Positions 1 to 12,975 of a DNA stretch of 64,000 nucleotides are shown here, in pieces (within the stretch, counting starts at the first letter, position 1; each line of letters opens with the position of its first letter). The stretch is taken from positions 806,001 to 870,000 of the forward strand of contig JAOWBW010000429.1 of the NCBI GenBank assembly GCA_026119855.1. The letters run 5' to 3'. The position numbers were made by a program, and so were the translations under genes. The DNA is from Campanula takesimana. Its lineage: Eukaryota > Streptophyta > Magnoliopsida > Asterales > Campanulaceae. Under the pieces are notes generated by a model. That model had not been told where the DNA came from. It searched no databases and saw only the letters and a program-made list of their open reading frames with translations.

Positions 1-333
1 TTATCGGGTTAGTTTTCTCCCGACCGTCCACGTACCTTCACACGTGTCCATTAATTAATGGCACGAGGTGTAATTTGATGGAAGTAGCAGGGGAAATATG
101 GTCTTAAAATTTATCAGGGACTAAATGGTTATGAAAATATGCGTCTGTCTTATTATGTAATATAGGGTTCCTAGAAGGACTAAAGCGTAAATGGCAATTC
201 ATATTATAAAAATTATATTTATATTATTATATAAAATGTAACTCATTATTATACATGTCATGCCAATTTTATGCTGTCAGTAAAGCCCAAACAATCATAC
301 CTCTATCTAATCCACCCTTCCGTAGTACACTCT

Positions 334-557
334 GGGCTCGTTTGATAGCAAGACATGGATAAGCATGATTATTTATTTGTGTACTAATAATCGGTGTATA
401 AATAACACCACCCCTTTTTTAAGGGATAAATAACAAGGGGATAAGCCTCTAATCGGCTCCAACCCTCTAATTAGTCCATTATTTAAAATCCTATCAAACA
501 ATCTTATCTCGTATTATTTATCTTATCCCTCATTTTATCAGCTTACCAAACGACCCC
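334..557. mobile_element. MITE with imperfect TIRs (GGG.TCGTTTG type)
   Basis: The left end gggctcgtttgatag pairs with the right end, whose reverse complement reads ggggtcgtttggtaag. The interior is AT-rich and has no coding potential. The termini resemble those of Tourist/hAT-like plant MITEs, but I cannot fix the superfamily because no clear target duplication is seen. The right end abuts a Stowaway copy, so the exact border is uncertain. Confidence 0.5.
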
Positions 558-784
558 TCTATGTCTCCAAATAATTTTTTCATCTACTATTTTTTATTAT
601 CTTGAAAAAAAATCTCATTCTATAATTTAGACTTAAATGCACATAATTACAAACATGACTAGAGAAGCAAGTGATCATATATTTAAAAAGTTTAAATAAA
701 AATAAAAATTTTATTTTAGGACGAAATATGTATTTAAAAAGTTGAAATAATCAAATGAAAAATTCATTTTGGACGGAGACGGAG
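558..784. mobile_element. Degenerate Stowaway-like MITE
   Basis: The right terminus ttggacggagacggag followed by ta matches the Stowaway end. The interior (ctataatttagacttaaatgcacata, then ctagagaagcaagtg) matches the interior of the better preserved copy at 966-1278. The left end (ctctatgtctcc) is diverged. No coding potential. Confidence 0.6.
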
Positions 785-965
785 TATTGATGTGGGTTGA
801 CACATCCAATTTGTCCCGACAGTAATCCCTATAGGTTTACTACATACTAGTATAACACCACGGAAAGAGATGCATCAGTTGCCAATTACAAAACAATTGG
901 GCCATTTGTTGTTCATTTCTTCCTTACAAAATTATAGACTTCAGATACATAGTCCCTCCAATATA

Positions 966-1278
966 CTCCCTCCGTCCCAAAATGATCTTCTCATTTGCCA
1001 TTTCTCATTGTCCCAAAAAGTTCCTCCTACTTCTATAATTTAGGCTTAAAAGTGCATAGGCAACAAATGGCAAATTTCTCATTGTCCCAAAAAGTTCCTC
1101 CTACTTCTATAATTTAGGCTTAAAAGTGCATATGCAACAAATGGCTAGTGAAAGTTCCTCCTACTTCTATAATATAGGCTTAAAAGTGCATAGGCAACAA
1201 ATGGCTAGTGAAGGAAGTGTTTCTATCATTAAAAAGTTTGAATAGTCAAATGTGAAGATCATTTGGGGACGGAGGGAG
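966..1278. mobile_element. Stowaway MITE with internal tandem duplication
   Basis: The TIRs are ctccctccgtccc and gggacggagggag, flanked by ta dinucleotides (964-965 and 1279-1280), as known for Stowaway/Tc1-mariner MITEs. Inside, a segment of about 70 bp beginning agttcctcctacttctataat is present three times in tandem. The element therefore grew by internal duplication. Non-coding. Confidence 0.85.
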
Positions 1279-1650
1279 TATTGAAATAAAACCAACTCTG
1301 TAGTATCACAAATTTACAGTTTATTACAAAATGTAATTTTTAGATGCCAACAACATTTAACATCTCTCTCTCTCTCTCTCAGTATTAAAAAATCTGAGGA
1401 AAATCCCCCAGGAAAAAGAATGTAACTGTAGAAATAATCTTGCTTCTTAATTTCTGACACAAGACCTCTAACAAAAAAAACCGGCCTCTAAATCTGTAAT
1501 TCATGTTGGGTTAATGAAAACTGAACATTCACACTATACAACAACTAAACCTGTGATATTTCCATCTCACCTACATCTCCTACTATTTTTTTCACTTTTT
1601 TTTGTTTCGGGATGTACTTCCTCTGCACACCTCCTCCCTTTTCTGGCCTC

Positions 1651-4600
1651 CTAAATTTTGCTTTTACCGTTTCCGTTGGGTGACAGCCGGACAACTCCCA
1701 CCACATTGTCAACTACCACCGCATTGTCCGATTGGTTCTCTGCACTACTACCAGGAATGCTGTGTTGTTGAGAATCCGATGCTTGACTGTCATCATTCGT
1801 TGCATCATCAGGGCCACATGGTGATTCCGGGTCCGATGATAAAATTATAATCTCGTGCTCCCCTGACAATGCTTTCTTCCATCCTGCATAGAGAAAAATA
1901 TATATTTATATTTCAGGCTGAATACAACCAATTACTCAGCATATCTAACGTAATCTTTAAAAAAAAAAAAACGACTTTTTGTAAAATTTAGTAACAAAGC
2001 TGAACAATTTTGGTAAAAACATATAGGGACAAAGTCGATGGAAAAGGTCATTTAGTTAGAGACAAATTTTCCTTGAAAATGAACAATTATTTTGGGACGG
2101 AGGGAGTATCAATTTGTGCAAATCAAGGATTTCAAAGAATCACATTTGTGTGTCTAAAGGATTTCATCAGCCAACCAGATAGTAGCGGGGATGGCATTGG
2201 TTCCCAAAATAAGGCATAAGGGCGACATGACATGTTGGAAATAATTTGAAAAATGAGAAGAAGAGGACGTACTCTTTGCATGAAACGCTTTGGCCACCTC
2301 ATAAGAGTATGGTAGGACTTCAGGTTGTTCACCAACATCCACTAACGTACGAGAGTCGGCTGTTCCCTCGTTATCATTTCCATCAACTTCACCTGACTGA
2401 ATACAGCTTTCACTAGGCATAGTTCGATCAGCACCTTTATCTGATGCATCATCCTCGGATACTTGTCTACAACTTCTATTGGCCGATTGACCTCTTATTT
2501 CATGCTTTTGCCTCCATAACCTGCCAGCCTCAACACTACTTTCCTTGAGCTCCATGCTGTTACTATCATGGACTTCTGCTCGACTAACATGCTGGTGGGC
2601 TGTAGAAGTTGTTGTCACTGTCACAGATATAGAGCCAATCATTAGCTGACAGTTAGCCTGATCCGTTTGGTTGGTAGCATCATTCTGCACCCTGTTTCTC
2701 ATGAGCTCCCCACCTGTGTCTGAATTAGGTTTCTTGGTCCAAACTTTGCTGCTACTAATGGGGCCAGCTCTTTGATGATCCCTGTGCGGTCCATACTTTT
2801 GCACAGTGTCACGTTTCAACATATGAACATTAGTGTGACTAGCATGACTGACATTCCCTCCACCCTTCTGCAATCGAGTAACAACTGAACGCTTATTAAC
2901 ATTCCTTGACAAATTCTGGGGTTCGACATTCTGAGATGTGCCTGAAACTGACTGCTCGCATGTGTCTGAATCTGAATGCTTATAATCATTCCCTGACACA
3001 ATCTGGGGTTCGGCATTCTGAGATGTGCCCCAATATGACTGCTCGCATGTGCCTGAATCTGAATGCTTATAATCATTTCCTGACACATTCTTGGGTTCGA
3101 CATTCTGAGATGTGCCTGAAACTGACTGCTCGCATGTGTCTGAATCTGAATGCTTATAATCATTCCCTGACACAATCTGGGGTTCGGCATTCTGAGATGT
3201 GCCCCAATATGACTGCTCACATGTGCCTGAATCTGAATGCTTATAATCATTTCCTGACACATTCTTGGGTTCGACATTCTGAGATGTGCCTGAAACTGGC
3301 TGCTCGCATGTGTCTGAAACTGAATGCTTATAATCATTCCCTGACACAATCTGGGGTTCGACATTCTGAGATGTGCTCCAATCTGACTGCTCGCATGTGC
3401 CTGAATCTGAATGCTTATAATCATTCCCAGACACATTCTTGGGTTCGACATTCTGAGTTGTGTCCAAATCCGACTGCTCACATGTGCCTGAATCTAAATG
3501 ATCGCTGATGCACCCCCCTTGAGCCTCAGTACCTCTGTCTTCTGCGTTATTTGAGAGCTCAACAAGTTCAATAGACACATGGACATGGTTTCGGGTTGAT
3601 TCTAGAGCATTTGAATCAGCCTCGACAGAAGCTGGTGGGCCGGATGTTCCAGTGTATGGGGTACTCTCAAATATGTCAGTGCTGCTATTTAAATCAGCCT
3701 TCTCTCCTTTTGACTGATCCTTTGCTCTCTGTTCCTTCTGCCTAAGCTTTTTCTGCCTTTTCTTTTCTAACAGCCCAGCTTGCCTATTTCCAGAGAAATT
3801 AAGAATCACATGCATCAATCTCCGTCACCAGGATTCCAGTTCTAAATTCAGAGCTTTCTTACATGGAGAATCCTCAATGACAATACATGACACTATTATC
3901 TATAGTTTTGGCAGGAAAAATGGGTGTCACACAATCAAATAGTTCTTTTGCACTTATTTCCTAAAGGTACTCGGATCCTCTAGTTACCAAATGTCATCAA
4001 TGATGCAAGATATGAGTTTTTTAATATATAAAAGAAAAGAATTGACACTGCCAGATATGACCGAGTATCGTGTGTGACCGCAAGAACGGTGTAGCTCAAC
4101 TGATAAAAACTATGGTTAAAATGGCTAGGGTTGAGTAGTAATAGTTGAACTTGTACGTACTATGTGGTTCAGTTGTGTGAAAGGGTGCATTTTACCTTTT
4201 CTGAGCAGCTTCTTCTTCCTCTACAAGTAGCTTATGGCACCTCAATGCTTCAGCCTCCTTATGTGCAAGCCATGCCTTCACCTGAGCACGAAAACTAATC
4301 AATAAGGGAATGGGTGTATAAAAGTGTGGTGGATTGAGCGGCAAACATAATAGTAATTCGTGGGGATGAACATGTGAAAAGTGGACTGACATGCAACTCA
4401 TATGTAGATATCCCAAATGAAAAAGAGTACCAGTCTTTGTTCAACAAGAAAGCTTGTGCATGCAATCAAATTCGTCGTCTCTAAACCAATTTGCACATCA
4501 TCTCCATCAAAGACATACTTATGCACTGATTCAGCCGTTCCAGCACATAGGAATGTTCTCTCACTGGCATCATCAAGAATACTGAATAAGTCCTGGGAGG

Positions 4601-6152
4601 AAATAGGAAGAATCGAAGGTCTACCTTGGATTATGTCCTGTCAGTAACGTTCCTTTATAAATCAATCACAAAAGGATAGAGGAATTGGAGCAAATAACAA
4701 AAAACACATTTAGCATTGACTGTCAGAGGGAAAAGCAACTTACCACAAGTATGATGCCAGCCTTCACATAAACTTGTGGGAGGGCTGAAAATCCTGATTT
4801 AAGCAGATTTGATGATATTTCCCTTGTTATCGAAGAGCCGGGAACTTCCTAAAGAATATCAATTGGAAAAAAAAATGTAAAAAAGAGGCATTAAGGCAGA
4901 GGCTTCAAAAACATTCTAAAGCACTATTTAAGAAAGCAGAAAAGAATAGACCAAGAACTAAGTACCAGAGAGAGAGAGAGAGAGAGAGAGCATTGCTCTA
5001 ATGACAAGTCATTTGAAAAACAGTAGAGCTGCGATCCAAATATCTCATTTCAATGTTCATCCTATTATATGAGGAAAAATTAACCAAGAACATTCGTCCA
5101 AATTCCCTTGAGAGAGAGAACTTCCTAAAAAATCTACGTGGGCATGCAGCGAGTAACACACTACATCACTATATCAGTCATCCAGTGGGCCCAAAGTTAA
5201 ACAAATCACATGCTTGAGACATATATGTGGATAAAAAATTTGGACATGATTTGAACCATATCATTTCCCTAAATGGGCTAAACTGGAACTGCGAGCTAAG
5301 CAGGAACATAACTAACAAGACCAGAAGATTGCTTTAGAAAATGCAGAAACAGAAACTAAAATATTACCCCCAGCATGACATCCTTAAACGATATAATTTC
5401 CATTGCCTCATCCAAGGTGAGCTGCAAAAGCACCAAATTAACTGAGCACACGCAAGCAGTGAAAGGCCATTCCTAGTGTAACAGGAAAAGTCTTACCTTA
5501 TCCCAAAAGTTTCCCAATAATTCCCTATTTGTGTGAAACTCCTATAAAATATTAGTTAAGCACATGCACTATCAGTTACTGAAAAAACTTAATTAAGGAT
5601 AGAATTGAAAGAGGGGAGGGGGAGGGGGAGGGAATCAAGAGCATACACAAGACTCTTGCAAAAGACAACCTTATCGACACTAAAAGAACGACGATGCACT
5701 CGTATGTGTCTCCGGTAGTTGATAGTAGAACAAAATTCCCGGCCACACTTGTCACACTTTTGCATCTGAACCTTCGCATGAGGTTGCACTGGACAACCTG
5801 GGAGATTTCCGGAAAAGAAAATACTACTTAGTCGGCTACATTTCGCGTGCCCCTATCAGGCTCGCCATTGAGGCACCGGTCTTTAACAGCCACCATGAGT
5901 TAAAATTCCACAGGCTTGGACTAAAGGGTAGCCTCAAATGTTCAAGGGATTTCACATAAATTTGGTATTACCTCGCTGATCTAAATCATGAAGTCGCTTG
6001 ATCCACTGTACTGGGCGGTCTTTAGTTCTTGAGAGTGAAAAGAAAGGCTCTTTTCCAACTGCCTGCTTTAAGTAAGTATCCAAAGAATTGTTCTCCTCCT
6101 CCACACTCATTGTATCGGGAGTACTACTGGCCAAAAGTTTTGCAACTGGCAT
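1651..6152 (-). CDS. C2H2 zinc-finger protein with 29-residue tandem repeats
   Basis: Nine coding exons on the minus strand: 6152-5972, 5797-5670, 5541-5497, 5421-5368, 4848-4744, 4637-4431, 4281-4196, 3783-2273 and 1883-1651. All junctions are GT/AG and the phases add up to 2550 nt (849 residues). The start is the ATG immediately after an acceptor; the upstream 5'UTR exon (to 7890) contains no ATG. Residues about 70-90 form one canonical C2H2 finger (CX2C, 12 residues, HX3H; core CDKCGREFC). Acidic and Lys/Arg-rich segments follow (EKKRQKKLRQKEQ, a likely coiled coil and nuclear signal). The eighth exon carries about six 29-residue Ser/Asp-rich repeats and the tail is low complexity. It is probably a nuclear nucleic-acid-binding protein. 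I recognise the finger but not a named family, and the function is unknown. Confidence 0.8.
1950..2106. mobile_element. Stowaway remnant in the last intron of the zinc-finger gene
   Basis: A right-hand Stowaway end (gggacggagggag followed by ta at 2107-2108) lies in the last intron. The left end is not clearly recognisable, so this is probably a truncated or diverged copy. Non-coding. Confidence 0.4.
2906..3480 (-). repeat. 87-bp coding minisatellite
   Basis: The string gcttataatcatt recurs every 87 bp (for example 2978, 3065, 3152). Each unit encodes 29 residues around TCEQS, TSQN and VSGNDYKH. Two unit types alternate (one with EPQIVSG, one with EPKNVSG), so the higher-order period is 174 bp. 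Because 87 is a multiple of 3, all frames remain open, which produces long antisense and shifted ORFs that are not genes. Confidence 0.9.
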
Positions 6153-7889
6153 CTATACTTCAAAAATCACTTATTGTAAACCAGCACTGCACTGAAGAAG
6201 TGATAGTGAGATACACCAATCAATATTATCATTCAAAAGGCAATCATACATAGAACCATTGAAGATACACTTACACGTGCATATAACTTGTAGGGAATAG
6301 TGACAACCACAAAACTCCTTCAACCTTATACTAAGGCTTGTTTGCATAACCTAAATCTTAACTTCAACCATATTCTCTAATGGACTCATGGTTAACTCTT
6401 CATTTAGGAGCAAAGCGGGAGGAGAATAAGAAATCTCGAGGGCTAGGATTTCCTAATGGAGGCAATCCTTCCCAAATTCGTTCGGAAAATACAAGAGAGA
6501 ATGAAAAAAAAACAGTTTGCATCGTTCCTTGGCATTGAGAGTTAGAAAGGGTAGCGGTTTCACTATGGTTTACTCTTGTGGGAAAGAATGATGAAAATAT
6601 TCACTACCACGCACATAACTTTTACAGACTTATTTTCATCATCACTCATAATCTTCAAAAGGAAAAATCTTGACACATTTTAAACCATCCTTCACATGGT
6701 AAAATACCAAGAGGGAACTATAGAGATGGATCAGAAAAGTAGGAAAACACGAGTATGTACTAATATATGAAATACCCAGGTACACATGCCTTCCCCTAGT
6801 CCACTTTCAGCAAGTTGTCCAAGTGAATATAACTTACGACTAAAACTAGCATCCTGACAGAGGTGGAAAGTCAAGCGTCTACTTAAGGGGGAAATCTACA
6901 CATTGCTTCTGCAATACAAACTGAACCGTATATGTTGGGAGAACTTATGGTTCCGAGATCCTAGAACTAAAATAATGTCAAACACCAACAAAATATTCAA
7001 ATTCGGTAAATCCTCCAAAATATATTCTGTCCCTTTCGAGGAAGAACAATAGCATCGCTGCATTAACTGCCCAGAACTATCCATCTTTCAAATTAAACAC
7101 TTTCCAATAATTTTCTCAATAAGTATATAAACATTACTCTAGAAGACCACTGCCGCCATTTTGAAACAAAGTACTCGCCAATCAGTATAACCGCCCTACG
7201 TTTCGATGTTGTAGCACTAAATACACACCAATTGCTATACTAAATCAAAATCCCAATTACTATAATCCAAAAGAAAATCTCACAAATGTCTCACTTAAAC
7301 GCTCATGCATGTGTGTGTTAGAGAGTCTGAATTTGAAATAGTCAGAAAATTCGTTGCAGTCACAATTCAAAACATCGTTGTCATTTCATGGAACAAAAGA
7401 CAGTAACGCTGCATTAACTAATCATTACTATCTATTCCAATAGAACACATTCCAGAATTTTCTTGATAACTAAGTAAGTTACTCCCAAACACAAAATTTC
7501 CTTCCCAATTACATTCCCCGTCTATCAAATAAAGACCCAAGAGTTCAATGCCAAGGGCAATGCCCAACCCTAACTCCAAGAAACACTGGATCACAGAGTT
7601 TGGGACTTCTTGGTGCGCAACCGAAGTGATAAACAGTAAACAAGTCATAGATTCAGAACAGAACTTAACCACACAATTCTACTCTAAATACTGACATTCC
7701 CATATTTGAATTAAACAAAAAATAATTCAAGCGACAGAATGGTAAGAGGATGATACAACGTCGCATACAATCAAAAACAAATTCAATTTCCAAACGGAGA
7801 AATGAGAATTAGAAAACGGATCAACATAAAGCAATCAAGTTTCGAGTGACAGTCAGCACGTGACGGCACTGTATGAGAGTTGTACGTAC
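6153..7889 (-). other. Large 5' intron of the zinc-finger gene
   Basis: This AT-rich stretch is bounded by a donor at 7889-7888 and the acceptor TATAG just before the ATG at 6152. I see no convincing ORF, RNA gene or transposon in it. Confidence 0.6.
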
Positions 7890-8100
7890 CAGTGTGGGCG
7901 GAGGAATTGAAAGATCACCGGCGATCGGGGAAAGATTCGAATCGCCCCGAACGGCGGAGACGCCGACAGGGTGGATATATGTATAGGTTTTGTAGTTGGA
8001 AAACAGACAGTCGGCGAAATCTCGTGCGAGAGAGAGAGAGAAGAAAAACAGAGAAATAGAGGGAGTAGCATATAACGGAGGAGGAATCCTTTACTGTTGA
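7890..8100 (-). other. 5'UTR exon and promoter-proximal region of the zinc-finger gene
   Basis: A minus-strand exon ends at 7890 with a good donor (CACTG/GTACGT) and would splice to the ATG exon at 6152 across a 1.7-kb intron. It contains a pyrimidine (CT)n run near 8028-8042, common in plant 5'UTRs. It holds no ATG. The transcription start is not determined; about 8100 is an estimate. Confidence 0.55.
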
Positions 8101-8410
8101 CTGTAGTAAAAGAGACAGTGAAATAAAAATTTTTAAAAAAATGGTGTAAGAAATGGATGCGATTGGTTGCGCTTTGGGTACAAGTCGTTTGGTTTCTTGA
8201 AGAGCTTATGCTGTTGTGCTGTTGTGAGTTGTACCTTGTGCAATACCCACCCATGTCATCGAATCATTTTTTGGTAGGTAGGATACTACTGATTTTTTTA
8301 TACATAACTATAGTTTGATTATGACAATATAAAGGAGCCATAATTAATCTTAAATTCTTGTTTGGAGTTGAGATTTGTTTATTAATTAATCAACAATTCA
8401 AAATTACTAT

Positions 8411-8616
8411 TCCCTTCTCTCAAAATACATGTCATTTTAGACTTATTCACGCATATTAAGAAATGTAATTAATATATATACTCTAAACTAATCTAATTAC
8501 CTAGGCAATTAAATGCTTTTGCAAAAGATATTTCACTATCATTAATAAATGTATAATTGGTATAAAAAAAAATTGCCTTGAAAATAGTAAAACGACAAGT
8601 ATTTTGAGACAAATAT
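8411..8616. mobile_element. Degenerate Stowaway-like MITE
   Basis: The left segment ctctcaaaatacatgtcatttta and the right segment whose reverse complement begins gtctcaaaatacttgtcgtttt form an inverted repeat of the Stowaway layout. The extreme termini are diverged. Non-coding. Confidence 0.5.
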
Positions 8617-8735
8617 TACCTCCTAAAACACATGTATATGGAGGCAGTAGCCAATAGGTTGTTAGTGAATCACGTAAAATCTGTGTTCTTGTTGATTTGC
8701 GTTCATTATTATCTGCTATATCTTGAGTCTGATTT

Positions 8736-8741
<6 letters not shown>

Positions 8742-8781
<40 letters not shown>
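8742..8781. repeat. (TA)20 microsatellite, left border of the giant TIR element
   Basis: An uninterrupted TA run. A run of almost the same length (40309-40346) lies at the other end of the large element, so this is either the insertion target or its duplicated copy. Confidence 0.9.
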
Positions 8782-8785
<4 letters not shown>

Positions 8786-8960
8786 GTTACTCCTGTGAGA
8801 ACCAAATTATATGAGAACCATGAGAACCATTACCAGCCTTAGATTAGAACAAAATGAACGCTCCAGATTACAGTTAAATCAAAAAGGAGGCGGTGGCAAT
8901 TTTGAGAATAGTACAAAACTCAAGGGCAGAAAAGTAAATTAACATATAAACCGTCCTAAA
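8782..8960 (+). repeat. Left terminal inverted repeat of the giant MULE
   Basis: It begins gggtgttactcctgtgagaacc and continues through ccttagattagaac and gcggtggcaattttgaga. The reverse complement of 40130-40308 follows the same order with scattered differences. It probably also supplies the promoter of the Ulp1-like gene, whose ATG is at 9153. Confidence 0.85.
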
Positions 8961-9289
8961 CCGCGCACACACGCGCGCACACAACAACACACAGTTGAAT
9001 TTCGATAGCCAAAAAACCCCTTCCGACGACGATTAAACCCTACCGTCTTCTCCGGCTACTATTTGCCCTCTTTCATCGGCGATTATCTCATTAAACACTC
9101 CGGCGACCTTCGTCTTCTCACAAGCTACAATTTCCGTCAAAAATCAACACAAATGGCTTCTCCTAACGCAGAAATCAACATTGTTCATCCTAATCAGCAA
9201 GGTTAGGTTTCTAATTGACTACAGTATCATTTCCTATGTTTAATCGTTTTAAACAATAATACGACATGCAAAAGTACATTGTTGAAATT

Positions 9290-9575
9290 GGCATTGGATA
9301 CACTTAGATACACTAGCTATTTTATCCAAGGGCAATGTGTGTCCACATTGCTGTTGGATACAATAGCTATTTGGCTAGTGTATCCAAGGACAATGTGTGT
9401 CCACATTGGTGTTTGATACAATAGCTATTTGGCTAGTGTATCCAAGGGCAATGTGGTCCACATTGGTGTTGGATACAATAGCTATTTGGCTAGTGTATCC
9501 AAGGGCAATGTGTGTCCGCATTGCTGTTGGATACAATAGCTATTTGGCTAGTGTATTCAAGGGCAATTGTATCCA
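9290..9575. repeat. Palindromic GGATACAATAGC array 1
   Basis: About five units of ttggatacaatagctatttggctagtgtatccaa alternating with gcaatgtgtgtccacattgctg. Each half is its own inverted repeat. The array fills the first intron of the Ulp1-like gene (9202-9613). Confidence 0.9.
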
Positions 9576-10378
9576 TTCGAAATGTTTATCACATTATGAT
9601 TGAATGTTTGTAGGACAACCACGAAGGAGGAAGTCTACGAGGGTAATTGATGCACAAAATGAGAAGAGTAGAAAACATATTGAACAACAAAAAGCGTTAG
9701 GACTCTATACACCTGGAAGAGTTCTACTTGATGAAAGTGACAGTAGTCCTTCTTCTGAAGAAAATATAGGTGACAAATAAATTGTCATAATACTTGTAAA
9801 AGTTGATTATAAAATGATTTCTTTACATGTAAATATAAATATTTACCTTTTTTAAATGAATTTCAGAAGAAGCGACAACAGCAATAATCATCATACCAAC
9901 AATAGAAGCAGCAACAACAACAACAGCAACAACATCAACAACAACAACAAACACAACAGCTACAGAAACCATGACAGAAGGACCAGCAACACAACCAACA
10001 ACACAATCTGAAGAAAGGACAGAGCAACCAACAACAACAACAACAACATTAACAGGATTGGAATCAACACCAAGAAAATCTCCTTGCAGAAGGTAAAAAT
10101 ATAGGCCAGTAAAAAATTTATAACTATATTTTAAATTATATACAATAGTTAAAATATTTGTGTATCAAACTAAAAAGATCTATTTCTTGTACTAAAAACT
10201 TGTTTTCATTTTTTATCAGACAAATCCCCAGCAGAAGAATCACTTGCAGATATTATAAAAGCTGCTAGGAAAAGAAAAAATCGTGATGCAGATAAAAAAG
10301 ATGGTTCTGGTCCAAGTTCATCAAAACTACAAAGAGTAAAAATCAAGGTATTAACCTATATTATGTGTACCTATTACA

Positions 10379-10530
10379 TACAATAGCAAAATATCTAGTG
10401 TATCCAATACAATGTGTGTCAACATTGCTGTTGGATACATATAGGCATTTAGCTAGTGTATCCAATACAATGTGTGTTGATATTGCTGTTAGATACAATA
10501 TCTATTTGGCTCGTGTATCCAATTGGGTTG
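10379..10530. repeat. Palindromic GGATACAATAGC array 2
   Basis: Two to three diverged units in the intron between the exons ending at 10347 and starting at 10605 of the Ulp1-like gene. Confidence 0.85.
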
Positions 10531-11580
10531 TTTGAAAAAAAAAAATGAAAGTGCATACATTACATAAAATCATAATATTAACCTGTTTTCGATCTTAATT
10601 GCAGGGTCCTAGAAACCCTCAGACCGAAACCACAGTTCCAACTCCAGTTGAAAATACTGAAAGCTACCCTATGTCAAAAATGAGAGGCACACCAAGGACT
10701 TTAGTTCAAGCAATTCAAAGCTTATCTCGTCAAATCTTCTGGATTTAAGGATCTTTTGGAATTGAAAATCAACAACCTTCCTCAAAGGATAGGTTATTAT
10801 GTTATCAAACATTACAACCACCATGATAACATAATAACGCTGAAAAATGGACAAACAATTCCTGTCACTGAAGATGAAGTTGAGAAAATATTAGGGCTTC
10901 CAAGGGGGGAAAGAACAATCAATATCAAGCAGAAAGCCAGGAAGAATGAGAAAGTTGAGGGCTCAATGCGAAACTGGAGGGCTCAGTTTGAAGTAGGAAA
11001 GGACCCTTGGAAGCACAGCCCCACAGATATATTAAAGAAGATTGAGAACAGCACTGAGGCTGATTATATTTTCAAACAGAATTTTGTGGTTTTGATCTGC
11101 AATCTCTTCATCTGCCCCATGTCAAGCCATTATGCAAATCAAGGGATTTTAAATTCTAATCTCATTTTTGATGAATGCAAAGAATACAACTGGTGTGAGT
11201 ATCTCATACACCATTTGAAAAATGCAAGGTCAAGCTGGGTGGAAACAGGAAATTTTACAGGATCGTTGATATTTTTATGCGTAAGTAATTCATTTATCTG
11301 TTTGCTCAAACATCTTCTTAATATGAACGATATTGATAATTATTTTCAATCTAACCTACATTGTTTTATTTTTATTTCCTAGTTTCTTTATATTGATCGT
11401 GTGGAGATACAAGGTATGAATATCGTTCAGAGGCATCTTCCAGCATACAAAGAATGGACGACAAAATTTCTGGAAAACAGAGAAGAATTTGAGATGAAAA
11501 ATAAAACAATTGGGATAGGCAATGTTCGAGACATTTCTATGCAGCAAAATCAAGAGGTGAGATATCTAATCAAAAAATTG

Positions 11581-12265
11581 ATGTTGGATACAATAGCTAA
11601 ATTACTAGTGTATCTAATAGCAATATATGAACATTGATGTTGGATACATTAGGTAGTTGCCTATTGTATCCAACTGTATCTAATAGAAACGTGTCAAAAA
11701 ATTGATGTTGGATACAATAGCTAAATTACTAGTGTATCTAATAGCAATATGTGAACATTGATGTTGGATACATTAGGTAGTTGCCTATTGTATCTAACTG
11801 TATCTAATAGAAACGTGTCAAAAAATTGATGTTGGATACAATAGCTAAATTAGTAGTGTATCTAATAGCAATATGTGAACATTGATGTTGGATACATTAG
11901 GTAGTTGCCTATTGTATCTAACTGTATCTAATAGAAACGTGTCAAACAATTGATGTTGGATACAATAGCTAAATTACTAGTGTATCTAATAGCAATATGT
12001 GAACATTGATGTTGGATACATTAAGTAGTTGCGTATTGTATCTAAATGTATCTAATAGAAACGTGTCAAAAAATTGATGTTGGATACAATAGCTAAATTA
12101 CTAGTTATCTAATAGCAATATGTGAACATTGATGTTGGATACATTAGCTAGTTGCCTATTGTATCTAACTGTATCTAATAGCAATGTGTCAAAAAATTGT
12201 TGTTAGATACAATCAGTGTTGGATACAAATAGGTGTTTTGCTATTGTATCTAATTGTGTTGTATA
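11581..12265. repeat. Palindromic array 3 with a 124-bp higher-order period
   Basis: The palindromic units are organised here into a tandem repeat with period 124 bp. The string gttggatacaatagctaaatta recurs at 11583, 11707, 11831, 11955 and 12079. The array lies at the start of the 2.6-kb intron of the Ulp1-like gene that also contains the small gene at 13301. Confidence 0.9.
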
Positions 12266-12533
12266 TAATAGGTTAAAACGTAGATGTCAAAGCAACTATT
12301 CCCAAAAAAATCAGTGGTCTTGTTAAACTTACAAAATTCAGAAAAAATTAAATATAATTTCATCCATACTTGCAGACATATCATTAATGCATTAAACTAT
12401 TAGACTGCATATAGACAAATACATTTCTACTTTTTCCACCCACCTCCTCTGCCAAAAATAAATACAAAAATGCCAGCTTTCATGTCTTATATGGCATGCA
12501 TCTCAAAATTGTTGATTAAAGTCAAAACATATA

Positions 12534-12779
12534 CTCCCTCCGACCCATTTCAAATTGCAAAACTTGCCAAAAAGGGTGTCCCAACTAAAATTGCAAAATT
12601 CAAAAATGGCAAGTTTTAACCCACTTGTACACTCACATCCATTAACCCACTAACTATTTTCTACCCCACTTTCTCTCTCCCACTCAACTATCAACACTCA
12701 CAACACATCACCTTTTTTACCTTTTCCCTTAATCCCCGTGCCAACCTAGTATTTGTAATTTGAAATGGGACGGAGGGAG
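12534..12779. mobile_element. Stowaway MITE inside the Ulp1-like gene intron
   Basis: The TIRs ctccctccgacccatttcaaatt and aatttgaaatgggacggagggag are flanked by ta on both sides (12532-12533 and 12780-12781). Non-coding. It inserted into the intron of the larger MULE. Confidence 0.85.
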
Positions 12780-12859
12780 TATTGATTAAAAATGGCACAT
12801 CTCACAATTAAATTGGTCAATGCATTAATGATAGGGCTTTTATATCTAAGTATGTTGTT

Positions 12860-12975
12860 ATGAACATTGTATTGGATACAATAGCTAAATTTCTAAGTGT
12901 ATCTAATAGCTATTGTATCTAACAATACTAATATTAGGTATTGGATACATTAAGGACAATTCTGCTGTATCCAAC
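12860..12975. repeat. Palindromic GGATACAATAGC array 4
   Basis: Two diverged units (attggatacaatagctaaatttctaagtgtatctaatag and the following ggtattggatacattaagg) upstream of the small gene at 13301. Confidence 0.75.

Noticed and set aside
2816..3508. Long open frames of 200 and 221 codons in other frames of the zinc-finger gene
   Set aside because: They arise from the 87-bp repeat, which is a multiple of three; no start context or domain supports them.
7853..8254. 133-codon ORF overlapping the 5'UTR exon of the zinc-finger gene
   Set aside because: It starts upstream of the likely transcript, runs through the donor at 7890 and has no domain.
11581..12240. CRISPR-like spacing of short repeats
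   Set aside because: This is a plant genome, units are palindromic and contiguous with related spacers, and there are no cas genes.
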